A stretch of 64,000 nucleotides of DNA from Ursus arctos (taxonomy: Eukaryota; Chordata; Mammalia; Carnivora; Ursidae). The stretch lies in contig NW_026622997.1 of NCBI RefSeq assembly GCF_023065955.2, positions 21,494,001 through 21,558,000 of the forward strand. Direction: 5' to 3'. Numbering within the stretch: the first letter of the stretch is position 1; every line of letters starts with the position of its first letter. Under the pieces are notes generated by a model that was not told the DNA's origin, made no database searches, and saw only the letters and a program-made list of their open reading frames with translations. Positions 49,895 through 59,929 of the stretch are shown piece by piece. The position numbers and the translations under genes were made by a program.

Positions 49895-50104
49895 TTTCCT
49901 TTTAAAATCTTGAGCCTATGTTTGTCCTGCAAAAGAAGCTTATTTTTCTCAATGATACTTTCTGAGCCTGCTACCCTAGATGTCTAGCAAATGTCTCTTT
50001 GAGTCCCTTACTGTCTCGGCTTAGCTTTCAAGGTGGGCTTTTGTTTTAGGGACATTTCTTTGCTGTGGGGGCACTGTCTCCTTTTATCACATAAAGAACT
50101 ATCA

Positions 50105-50560
50105 GTATATTCATTTCCCGTTGTCGCTGTAACACATCACCACGAATGTAGTGGCTTAAACAGCCCACGTTTCTTGTCTTTAGTTCTGTCTGACATGGGT
50201 GTCACTGGATTAAAAATCAGGGTGTCCTCAGGGCTGCATTCTTTTCTGGATTTCAGAGGAGAATCCATTTCTTTGCTTTTTCTAGTGTCTAGAAGCTGCC
50301 TGCTTTGGTTGGCTTGTGGCCCCATTCTCCATCTTTGAAGCCAGCCATATCCCGTCTCTCCGACCCCTTCTTGCATTGTCACAGCTCCCTCTGACCACAG
50401 CTGGGAAAGTGGCTCTGCTCTTCAGGACCCTCGGATTCGATGGGCCACATCTGGATGGTACAGTGATTAAATGGGCCACATCTGGATGGTACAGTGATTA
50501 GATGGGCCACATCTGGATGATACAGGCTCTTCTCCTCCATCTCAAGCTTTGATCACACTT
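50105..50560 (-). mobile_element. MaLR/MLT-like LTR fragment
   Basis: Plus strand reads TTTCCCGTTGTCGCTGTAACA, then TAGTGGCTTAAACAGC, GACATGGGTGTCACTGG and GGAGAATCCATTTC, the antisense of a common MaLR-type LTR. The right part is altered by a 31-bp tandem repeat. Confidence 0.6.
50440..50524. repeat. 31-bp tandem repeat, 2.7 copies
   Basis: Unit starts ATGGGCCACATCTGGATGG at 50440, 50471 and 50502. The first two units differ at one base; the third is partial. Confidence 0.92.
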
Positions 50561-51081
50561 GTAAAGTCCCTTTTTCCATGTAAGCAAATCTATTTTCAAA
50601 TTCTGGGGATTAGGCCACAGTTCTCTGTAGGAGAGCTGTTTTTCTGCCTGCGCCTAATTTGGTTCTCTTCCTCTTTTTGAATTTAAAGAAGAAGCTACTC
50701 AAATCAATGGAATCTTAAATAACCTCAAATCTTAAATAACCACTTCATTCATTGGCATGACAGTGGGATTGCTCTCATTTTGTTAGGGATCCACGCCCAG
50801 ATAATGGGGTCTGCCCCAGAGATTCTTTCCCCTCATCATTCATGTCCAGTTCAGGTGCGGTTCATTCAGTCCCGTGCTGAGGCTCATGGTAACCTCAGAG
50901 GTAAAATGTGGCATGAAGGACTGATCAGCAGATCTCACTTCAATTCTGGTGTTTCTTCTAGCACACGTGTGCTACCCCACGTAGGAATAGATGTTCCTGT
51001 TTTGGCAATCGGGACTAATATGTCCACATCAGTGTGAGCCCTCCATCATGGTGGAGTGGACATTCTTTTCTCAATCTATAC

Positions 51082-51101
51082 CTACCTTCCTTCCTTCCTT
51101 C

Positions 51102-51152
<51 letters not shown>

Positions 51153-51276
51153 TCCTTCCTTCCTTCCTTCCTTCCTTCCTTCCTTCCTTCCTTCCTTCCT
51201 TCTTTTTCTTTTCTTTTCTTTCTCTCTCTTTCCTTCCTTCTTTCCTTCCTTCTTTTCTTCTTTCTTTCTTTCTTTC
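51082..51276. repeat. long TTCC/TTTC pyrimidine tract
   Basis: About 195 bp of almost pure pyrimidine on the plus strand, with blocks of TTCC, TTTC, TTCC, then mixed units, ending at a SINEC tail. Confidence 0.93.
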
Positions 51277-51491
51277 GATTTATTTATTTATTTATTTATT
51301 TTAGAGAGAGAATGAGAACAAGTGAGTGCAAATCAGGAGAGGGGCAGAGGGAGAGGGAGGGAGAGAATCACAAGCAGATTCCGCACTCAGCGTGGACCCC
51401 GATGCGGAGCTCGATCTCACGACTCTGAGGTCACGATCTGAGCTGAAATCAAGAGTCGGACGCCCAACCGACTGAGCCACCCAGGCGCCCC
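51277..51491 (-). mobile_element. SINEC joined to long pyrimidine tract
   Basis: Antisense copy with head GAGCCACCCAGGCGCCCC. Its tail side merges with the TTTC/TTCC repeat at 51082-51276. Confidence 0.9.
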
Positions 51492-52599
51492 GCTCAGCTT
51501 CTCATTTAATTGCCTCGCTTGCTTCAGCTGGCTGAGCAGCTCCTGTGGAGTGTCAGTATCTGTCACTCAGTAAGTCCGTGTGCAGTTAATACGGGACGCG
51601 TGCTGGCCACCGCACGCCTGAGCTTTAACTGAAAATTAGGTAAGTTGTTTCGGAGGACATCCGTGAGCAAGAATTTTAATCAGCCTGATCTCAGTGTTGC
51701 AGGCAGAGGTATCAACTGGGGGAAAGAAAACTGACATTTTAGACTGGGGAAGCTCAGCAGCTCAAGTTGAAAGAAGTGTTTTTATTTACTTTTTTATTCT
51801 GTTTATCATAACCCATTGAATTACAAGTATGTGTGATATTCGAGACCCATTATGTTTCCAAACGTGTGATGCCCTGGGTGAGGTTTTCACGGGTTGCACA
51901 CCCCTCATGTTTTTACAAAGGAAAGAAATCTTTTCTGTTTGCCTGCAGGTTTACCCAGAACTTTAACTGGGTTCATATCCACAAGGAGGCTGAGCCCATG
52001 AGGTTCTTTTTAAGAGGCAAGAATGTAAGGGAATAAAGATGTGTACCAGATCTCCCCATCCTTTGGCTGAAATATGTCTGGGGTATGGTGTTGCAAAGAA
52101 CACTCTGTTCTGTTACTTGGACTGTTCCGGTGCTCGAGCTGAAATGGTACAGATGTTAAAAGGCTGGACACACAGACTTCAAATACTGAAACATCTTTTT
52201 CTGGTCATTGTTTTCTGAGATCTCATTTTCTCGGTTTTCGCCAGGGGTACTGGCTTGTTGGTAATGATGTTTTTCTCCCGGCAAGTGTTCTGTGTCAGAT
52301 GGTGGTGTTGATCTTTGTAGGAAAGTTTCAGAGCATGAGTCTGGAAGCAGGATGATTGTCCAAGAGCCAAGCCTGAGACAGATGCCCAAACCGAGGGATT
52401 TTTGAGTTTTGCTGGGGTGTCGAGTTTGCTCCTGCTGTTTCAGAGGACGAAATGTTCTTAATCTTCTGCTTTGGGGACCTCAGAGATTTGTCCCCTTCCA
52501 TTATGTCTTCTCTCTCCTGTGACTTCAGTTTCTACTAATACCTCCATAGGCTCAGCTGTGTCCCATTTAAAAACGAGTCACATTTTTCTCAAGCCTACT

Positions 52600-52927
52600 T
52601 GTCTCCCTTTCTACCATTCTCTCTCTCTCCTTCTCTTAGAAGCCAAGCCTCAGAACAGCATAATCCCCTCTCATCGTTGATACCTACCTCCAGTCTTTGA
52701 AGTGCACTCAGCTTGACACATCGTTGCAGCCCTGACTGTGTTTTGGCCAAGGCTTTGAGTGCTGTCTTCTGGGTAAAATCCAATGGATGTTTCAGTCCTC
52801 TTCTTACCTAGATTCTCTGCTGCCTTTGACGTCTTCACTGCCTCTGTTTCAGTGATGACATCTCTTCAGCTTTCCTTCTGCCTTTCTGGTCACTTCTGTT
52901 TCCTTTCCAGATGCCTCCTTGATTCAT

Positions 52928-52960
<33 letters not shown>

Positions 52961-53600
52961 GGTGTGAAAACAAGAAGGGGGAGGGGCAGAGGAAGAGGGA
53001 GAGAGAGAATCTTAAGCAGGCTCAGCACTGGGCGTGGGGCTGTGTCTCACAACCCTGAGATCATGACCTGAGCCAAACTCAAGTCAGATGCTCAACCAAC
53101 TGAGCCCCCGAGCCCCCCCCCCCAACCTTGACATTCTCTTTGCTTGTCAGTCTATACTCTCCCTGGGTGATCTCATCTACATCTGTGGTTTTTCTCCACC
53201 CCCTGTACGCTGATTCTTGTCTTTTCCCCAAAATTCTCATCTGTGTAATCAGCTGCCTTTTGAACATTGCAGCTTGGATGTCTCAAGTGTCTCTCGAGTT
53301 CCACATGTCTAAACTGTGGCCATCATCTTCCCAACAAAGTTCAACTCTCCGTTGTCATTTCTCTCGACCAGGCTCCTGCCTCTGCCTGGTGGCTTTCCCC
53401 TCATCTGCGATTTCTTCTTTCTCCCCCATCTAGTTAGTTACCTTCTTAGGACCCCATGTCTGTGTTTCCCATCTCGGCCGCTGGGATGTTATCTTACATG
53501 CTCTCCACTCCTGATCTTCAGTCCACGTCACACCTGTGCTAGAGTCACCTTTCAAAGATGATTGGTCAGGACTCTAATGCTTTCTAGACTCAGTCAAGAG
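52600..53600 (+). repeat. ancient LINE-like repeat split by SINEC
   Basis: ACTCTCCCTGGGTGATCTCA, TTGGATGTCTCAAGTG and similar phrases follow the family order seen in reverse at 16145-17400. The SINEC at 52930 interrupts it. No coding potential. Confidence 0.4.
52930..53120 (-). mobile_element. SINEC with 30-base T run, head decayed
   Basis: T(30) then GGTGTGAAAACAAG and GAGGGGCAGAGG. The head reads GAGCCCCCGAGCCCCCCC, disrupted by a C run. Confidence 0.85.
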
Positions 53601-53806
53601 TCTTGATGATTCTGATCTGTTTTCACTCAGTGATTTGTAAAAGTACTGAGATATATTCTAAAGATTGCGGCCTTGGAATTCCTGGAGGCCGCCATTTGTA
53701 TTCCTTCAAAGAGCCTTTGTTTCCACCAAGGCGATCTCATGTGGTTAGTATTTATTTCTCAGTTCAAAAGAGCATGTTTACTGAAACCTCTCTCTTTGTG
53801 TTTCAG

Positions 53807-53896
53807 AATGACATTTTCCTCAGACATTATGACAAAGGGCCGTGTAGGAATAAGCTGGGCCACTCGAGAGCCTCCGTGATGTGGAACCGAACGCAG
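53807..53896 (+). CDS. RNF144B: RNF144B coding exon (end of RING2)
   Basis: The exon is 90 nt, phase 0 both sides, between TTTCAG and GTACCC. It encodes 30 residues, [20 protein letters not shown] followed by [10 protein letters not shown]. The His and Cys complete the RING2 zinc sites, and the basic stretch leads to the membrane anchor in the next exon. The block is almost invariant between RNF144A and RNF144B (established family knowledge). The donor GTACCC is a weaker match to consensus than the other donors in this gene. Expected residues 228-257. Confidence 0.95.
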
Positions 53897-54327
53897 GTAC
53901 CCTGACCTTTAAGCGAGCAGGAGATACACCGGACTCGGGATGGCTTAAAAGGCCCACCTATTCCTCCTCCCCACCCTGTTCTCTACTTACCATCCCAGCC
54001 TGGGAGGTTCTGGGGAGTTCTGGGGTGGGGGACCGGGGAAAGTAATGCGGCAGCTGCCTGAAGTTAGTTCATGAGCACGATCCCCTTGAGGATGAGGAGA
54101 GGGGCAGGGCTCCAGAGCGGCCAAGTCATTAACAGCGACCTGCAGAATCAAGGCAGATATTCTTTCCTCTTGAAAAAATGGTAGAATGACTTCCTAAAGC
54201 CCTGGAAGTCATATTTCCTATAAAAGGTGTTGCTTTAAAATCCTGTGAGCCCCTGCTGGGGGCCTCGATCCCTCTGCACATGCCATTGTGTGTTTCTGTG
54301 GCGGGTTCAAAGGGCGTCCTGGGTTTT

Positions 54328-54534
54328 TTTTTTTTTTTTTCCAAGATTTTATTTATTTATTTGACACAGAGAGAGAGAGACAGCCAGCGAGAGAGGGAAC
54401 ACAAGCAGGGGGAGTGGGAGAGGAAGAAGCAGGCTCCCAGCGGAGGAGCCCGATGTGGGGCTCGATCCCAGAACGCTGGGATCACTCCCTGAGCCGAAGG
54501 CAGACGCTTAAGGACTGAGCCACCCAGGCGCCCC
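54328..54534 (-). mobile_element. SINEC with target duplication
   Basis: cgtcctgggtttt before and cgtcctggtttat after. GGGAACACAAGCAGGGGGAG subfamily. Confidence 0.92.
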
Positions 54535-54844
54535 CGTCCTGGTTTATTTTTAACAGTATTTCATATTTATTAAAGACTATGTTCCTTTTAAGGGCGTCAG
54601 TGTTAATAGCCTAGTAATCATTATTAGCAGCCCTATGAGGCTGTCAAGGAGCCTCGGGTAGGGAGAGAGTCAACAGCAACAATTCGGGCTTACGTGGAGC
54701 TTGTGCCAGAGCTCAGGTTAGCGTCCGGTTTGTCACTCTCACCTCTGATCTAATCCTTGCTGTCTCCCTGCTTTATATCCCGTTCGGATCATGCTGGGCA
54801 CTGGCTGAAAGGTCCCATAATTATAACTGTTTCATATGCCTGAG

Positions 54845-55241
54845 GTGATGTCTTTCTTCAGGCTGCTAGAATAAATTACCGTAAAACTGGGTGGCTTGAA
54901 AAATAGAAATGTATGTCTCCCAGTTCTGGAGACAGAAGCCCGAGATGAAGGTGCCAGTGTGGTTGGGTTTTGGCAAGGACCCTCTTCCTGGTCTGTAGGT
55001 GGCCTTCTTCTCACTGTGTCCCCACAGGATACCGAGCTGGGGGAGAGGAAGCAAGCTCTCTGATGTCTCTTTTTATGAGGGTACTAACTCCATCATGAGG
55101 GCTCCACCCTTGGAGTCCTGATTACCTCCCAAAGGCCTTTGTTTCCAAATAACATTGTATTAGACATTAAGGTTTCAATGTATGAATTTTTTGGGGGGGG
55201 GGGCGGGAAACAAACATTCAGTCTGTAGCTGATGGTATAGT
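54845..55241 (-). mobile_element. MaLR-type LTR next to the last exon
   Basis: Plus strand reads GGCTGCTAGAATAAATTACC, CTGGGTGGCTTGAAAAATAG, GGGCTCCACCCTTGGAG, ending at ACATTCAGTCTGTAGC. This is the antisense of an MST/MLT-type MaLR LTR. The G-rich run (55192-55202) corresponds to its CCCCCC segment. Confidence 0.7.
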
Positions 55242-55294
55242 ATCCATATAGGAAGACTGAACTGCTGAAGTAGGCTTTTCTTCTGAATTTCCAG

Positions 55295-55435
55295 GTGGTG
55301 GGGATTCTGGTGGGGCTGGGCATCATTGCGCTGGTGACTTCACCCTTGCTGCTCCTGGCTTCCCCGTGTATAATCTGCTGTGTCTGCAAGTCCTGTCGGG
55401 GCAAGAAGAAAAAGCATGAACCATCCACGACCTAA
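55295..55435 (+). CDS. RNF144B: RNF144B terminal coding exon (transmembrane anchor, stop)
   Basis: The exon starts after TTTCCAG and runs 47 codons to TAA at 55433-55435. It encodes one hydrophobic segment beginning [20 protein letters not shown], then a Cys-rich stretch and a basic tail ([10 protein letters not shown]). A GxxxG motif (GILVG) lies in the membrane helix; in RNF144A a similar motif supports self-association, which I infer may apply here. The Cys cluster beside the helix could be palmitoylated (inference). Total protein from the six exons is 248 residues; adding the expected 55 upstream gives 303, the human length. An MaLR-type LTR ends only about 55 bp before the acceptor. Confidence 0.95.
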   Translation: MVGILVGLGIIALVTSPLLLLASPCIICCVCKSCRGKKKKHEPSTT

Positions 55436-55875
55436 AGGTCTCCGCTCCTGTCCACGTGCCACAGACGTCCGGGGTTTTAATGAGAAGCCCAGTGATAAAG
55501 CCCCATTTAGTGAACTTGCCTCCTCCTTGCCAAACTTTGAAAGTGCCTCTGTGTCCAGACTTTGAACTTGTCTGCCTGCCTTTGCCATCAGAAAAGGCCG
55601 AGCCTGTGTGAAGAGAAGGACCCGGGTTCTGCAGTCTTGGCCATGTCTGTGGCGCATGTCGGGAAGCTTTGAGGTTGCTGAGAAGGAACCAACCCATCGT
55701 CATGTTATCCTTTGAAGGATCCCATTGGACTGTTCAACTTCCAGCCAAATTCAAGGAGCCCGAGTGAACATTCAGTATAATCAGTGTGTTGTCATGGTTG
55801 GCAACACACATCACAACTGAGCAGCCAGAGTCTGCTCTGTGTTGATTTGACCACGATGAGAAACATGGGAGAACC

Positions 55876-55929
55876 CCCCCCTCCCGCCGCCGCCCCCCCC
55901 CCCCCCCCCCCCCCCCCCGCCCACCGCCG
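55876..55929. repeat. poly-C run in the RNF144B 3' UTR
   Basis: C7, CTCCCGCCGCCG, then about 26 C in a row (55893-55918), then GCCCACCGCCG. Confidence 0.92.
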
Positions 55930-56506
55930 TAGGAGGGAAAGGATAACACTGTTGAAGGGGAAATTGTCATAAGCGCCGCACAGCAGGCTGCTTATCTGGG
56001 GGAGTGGATAGGTTGGTTCTGCCTCTGTGGGCTCCTGGGTGTGCTGTTCCAGGCATCCCCACAGTGACTTGGCAGAAACACAATAAGTTTCTCCGTGTGT
56101 GATCTAAGCTTCAAGCAGGAGAAACTGCTGTGCAGAGGAAGCTGTCCCTTCCAGGTGAAAGGGTTGCAGCCTGTAGAACAATGCGGTCTGATCGAGCAGC
56201 TCTCCCTTGGCAAGTGCATCTTTGTTAAGGTGATAAACTCTCCTCCTACAGCCGGTAGCTGTGGTCTACAGGATTGTTTTTTATGAAATACGGGTCGAGT
56301 GGCTGAGGTTAAAAACCTTCATCATAGGTAACAGAGACCTTTCCTGAGCTCTGTGTTCGTGCACCCCACACATTTAGAGCTGGACCTAAAAGTACACACC
56401 AGGAGTGAGTAGCAAAGTCCATGTGTACACCAGTCCACGTAAATTGCCGCCTTCCTAGAATTTCCATCCATTGGGCATGCGTGAGTCTGTCCAGTGGTAC
56501 ACACGA

Positions 56507-56512
56507 AATAAA
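56507..56512 (+). terminator. RNF144B: candidate proximal poly(A) signal AATAAA
   Basis: AATAAA about 1.07 kb after the stop codon, in ACGAAATAAACG. It could give a short-UTR isoform. Confidence 0.35.
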
Positions 56513-56955
56513 CGTTTCCTCGAAGCCATTCTGTCTTTCCTTCTGGGACGAATATGGTTTATTATAAATCAACCTAAAGGGTTTTTTTTGCATATTATAT
56601 ATGTAAATTTTGGTTGCAAGTTCATAACTTACCCAAAGGTATAGACTCATAAACCTAACTCTTTTAAAACAACGCCTAGTATGCTATCATGCCATCTCAG
56701 TTTGTAAAAACACGATAACCAAGTTATCTACATCTTTTCAAACACAACTGGGAACAGCTCTCTTCTCAGCAGAGTTTCATATTGCTCTCTCAGATCTGGT
56801 AGGGCAATCCAAATACTTTCTGTGTGTACAAGGCACTGATAAAACAACAAAAAAAATGTAAGAAATAAAATATAAATGCTTTATGTATCATATATGCTTT
56901 GGGTGGGTATCGCCTTTGTGACTTATTTTTCCTGTTATCCGTGGGTCAGATTTTG

Positions 56956-56961
56956 AATAAA
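56956..56961 (+). terminator. RNF144B: candidate poly(A) signal AATAAA
   Basis: AATAAA in TTTTGAATAAACGGG, 1.5 kb after the stop. Another AATAAA lies 92 bp upstream at 56864. The pair could act as an alternative cleavage site. Confidence 0.35.
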
Positions 56962-58950
56962 CGGGTTTTGAAAAGACAATAACATTTCTCCAATGACAGG
57001 ACTACATAATTGCCATTAGCAACGTAGCCTGGTGCTTCATGAGAACATGTAAAATGCTTGTCGAGAGCTCTCCTTGAAACTAAGGACCCTGCATCAGGGA
57101 CTGTCAGAACCCATCATACTTTCCCGAGGTAACTGGGTAACTAGGTTATTAAATTGCTGCTATCCTGGACCTATTATTAAAGAACGACGCTTTGCCGATG
57201 TAATGGAATGTATCCTAAGTGGGGACGTGTATATTTAAGGAACTTTAGTTCACACGTACATATTGATAACTGATTTATGTATAGTACATCTCTTGGTCGT
57301 GTACATTTTTCTTTACCATGTGTGTAGAACATAGATGAGAACTCTGGGAAAACTTTTGAATGGCAGCCAACCAAAAACATTTTTAATGATTTTTTGGAAA
57401 TTTCTCAATATTATGTGTCTTTATTTTCCTTTGAAACTCTCAACGGTTCAGAACAAGAGTACCCTCTTCTATCGATGTATTTCATATTAGTCTAAAGACA
57501 AGTGTACATATATTTGAATAATTTGCTTTGTCTTAACACTGCCTCATTATAGCAAAGGGCATTTATAACTGCTCAGGGGATCACAGGAACTCAGCTGAAA
57601 TTGCATTTTTGTATCAAGAATGTCTGTCGTGGCAGTGTCCTCCAGCACGAGTGAACTCTAAGCTGGATTCCACAAAGAATCTTTAAACAGGGGCTGATTT
57701 AGAATAACCTAACATCCTATGTTCTCAGAGGCGGAGCGCCCAAATTTGGAGTTGAAGGTAGAAGAAAACCTCCATACTGTTTCCTTGGTAAAACTGAAGG
57801 AACTTGTCTTCTCACAGAGACTGTACCAGAATCAGCTACCTTTTTTAGGGGACAGGGGGGTTGTTTGTGAAACAGATTTTAAACAACTGGATTTAAGTTT
57901 TTAAATGTTGAGAAGTGCCTGGAAAATCGTGACTTCTTCCTTATATAGCTACGTGAATTGGCCTGTGTGAGATTGTGGGAATCAACGGAAATATGTTGGT
58001 GGGTTAGACCGAGATACGTCCCTAGTGCATCAAAGGGCGAGATGTAAGCTGAGCTAGAAACTTTGTTTACAAAGGAGAGAGCTGACAACCTCAGTAACAA
58101 GAGACTGATGTTTTCATTTGGGATAATTGGCCAGTGAGAGAGTCGAACCTGTCTCTTTCCTCTGTCAGTGATCCTTTTTCTACACTAGGAAGAAATATGG
58201 GTCTACGTGATCATGTTTGGGTGTGCGGCAAAAATCTTTGGGTTTGGAGTAATATAGTCTATTTGAGATAGAAATCAGAACTCCTTCACCAAATTGTAAT
58301 CGGGATGCAATAACCTCCCCCATCCAGAAACACAAACGGATAGAGGGGCACAACATCTAGCTGCTCCCCTTCTGGGAATTTTTCTCTTGTTATTGGGTAG
58401 GGAGGTGAGGGGGAAAGGCACATTGGAAGCAAATTTTAGAGTCGTAGGCGTTCTGTTTGTTCATGCAATGGGTGGTGGCTCTGGACTTGAAATCTCTATT
58501 TTGATAAAGAGGCCTTGGAAAAACAAATAATTCACAGTGTGAATTTTCTTGTAGCCTGCATCATGAAAATTTTACCTGTCTAGATTTGAACATCTACGTG
58601 TTTAGTTGAATGTAAATCACTGTTTCTTGGAACCCCAAACTGTCTCTTAAAAATTCTTCAGAATCTAAATATGTATTATTTTACCCTTCTCTACACAGTG
58701 CTTGACTTTCTGTTCATAAATGGATGCCTTTATGTATATAGAACCGTGTGTATATGTGTTGCTCTGAAGACAATTTCATAATGCCTTAGATGAATGACAT
58801 TTTATAAAGCTGTGCAATTGATGTATCTGCAGGCTATTACATCTCATGTTGATTCGCAATCCAGAAAGTTTTGTTATGTATTTAAGGAATTGCTGTTGTA
58901 TTTTTCCGATTATTTGAGAGGAAAATCGCTGTTTTAGTCTCTGTAGCCCC

Positions 58951-58956
58951 AATAAA
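58951..58956 (+). terminator. RNF144B: candidate distal poly(A) signal AATAAA
   Basis: AATAAA in CCCCAATAAATGCAG, followed 20-45 bases later by G/T-rich sequence (GCGTGGTTAACC, TCGTCGTG). This is the best context among the candidates I saw. Confidence 0.45.
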
Positions 58957-59915
58957 TGCAGAGCAGGAAAGCAAGCGTGGTTAACCTTCGTCGTGCTGCA
59001 CGTTTCTAGACATGTTCAATTTTATCCTCCAGGAACCAAGGAAGCACTATTAAATCCTAGGTTCAGAATTTACGAAAAGTACCCAAATCTGCAATACCAT
59101 TTATGGAAATAACTTGCTACCTTGTTTCTTAAATAAGAGGAAGTATTCACTTGCTGCAGACATTTTTGTTGTACGTGGCATATTCTGCACGCTCAGTGCA
59201 CAGGCATCGAGCATTATCCAGAGAAATAACCAGTAATTTAGGTCTTTGATCATTCTGATAAAAAATGCTGCCAGGCATCGAAGCCATTAGTTCTATAAAA
59301 TGAGGTTTGGGCTACGTGCTCTCCATGGTCCGTTCTAGCCTCCCATAAGTCTGTCGGAGGAATGTATTTCCTCGTTAGAAATGTTAAGGGATTTACATTA
59401 GTGTTAACTTAGGGTCATTACTATTTGATTAGTATTCAAGGCAGGAATCGCCAAACGCTGAGTGCCGGAAGTTGGTTACCAACTAGAACCTGTGTTTCCA
59501 CAAAACTGAAAGCTGCATTCCTATCTACTGGCGATGGTACCTCTTTATTGATCATTCTATGGCTGTAAGAGGATACTGGGGACAAAGACTTAGGATTGAC
59601 TTATAATTCAAATTCTGTTTTCTAATCATTCGGTTTTGAGGAAATTAATAAGATCACATTAAAAGATTTTTTGGCTATGGTTTCTTAATTTGCTTAATCC
59701 TTTCCTAGAATGTCAACATTAGTTTTTAAAAGTGTCATTGTTTGCTAAACTTGAGTTTGCATCCCCAAAGAATGATTGAATGAACCATTTTATACAGCAG
59801 TGATTTTATTCAGTGCCCAACTGGCAAGCTCATTGCCATGTAAATTATGGGCCTTGTGAATCTGAAGAATTATAATTAGGTTTTTCTGTAATTTAATTAT
59901 TTTCATCTGTTAGAT

Positions 59916-59921
59916 AATAAA
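59916..59921 (+). terminator. RNF144B: candidate distal poly(A) signal AATAAA
   Basis: AATAAA in TAGATAATAAATAT, 4.5 kb after the stop, in AT-rich surroundings. Possible if the UTR is longer than the 58951 site implies. Confidence 0.3.
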
Positions 59922-59929
59922 TATATTTT

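Larger units (their letters stand above)
49601..53806 (+). other. RNF144B: RNF144B intron, 4.2 kb
   Basis: GTAAGT...TTTCAG. It contains SINECs at 49693, 51277 and 52930, an MaLR-like LTR with a 31-bp tandem repeat, and a long TTCC/TTTC tract. 51492-52590 has nothing I can identify. Confidence 0.9.
53897..55294 (+). other. RNF144B: RNF144B last intron, 1.4 kb
   Basis: GTACCC...TTTCCAG. It contains a SINEC (54328-54534) and an MaLR-type LTR (54845-55241) that reaches almost to the acceptor. Confidence 0.9.
55436..58975 (+). other. RNF144B: RNF144B 3' UTR (end uncertain)
   Basis: The sequence continues from the stop with no intron signal and no SINE or LINE. A very long C run interrupts it at 55893-55918. 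The 3' end is inferred: AATAAA occurs at 56507, 56864, 56956, 58951 and 59916. I favour 58951 (CCCCAATAAATGCAGAG, with GU-rich sequence after it), which gives about 3.5 kb, but shorter or longer (59916) forms are possible. Nothing here encodes a credible protein. Confidence 0.6.

Noticed and set aside
50991..51428. Frames rich in Phe/Leu/Ser repeats
   Set aside because: They are translation of the TTCC/TTTC microsatellite and a SINEC.
55734..55970. Gly/Arg-rich minus-strand frame
   Set aside because: It is the reverse of the poly-C run in the 3' UTR.
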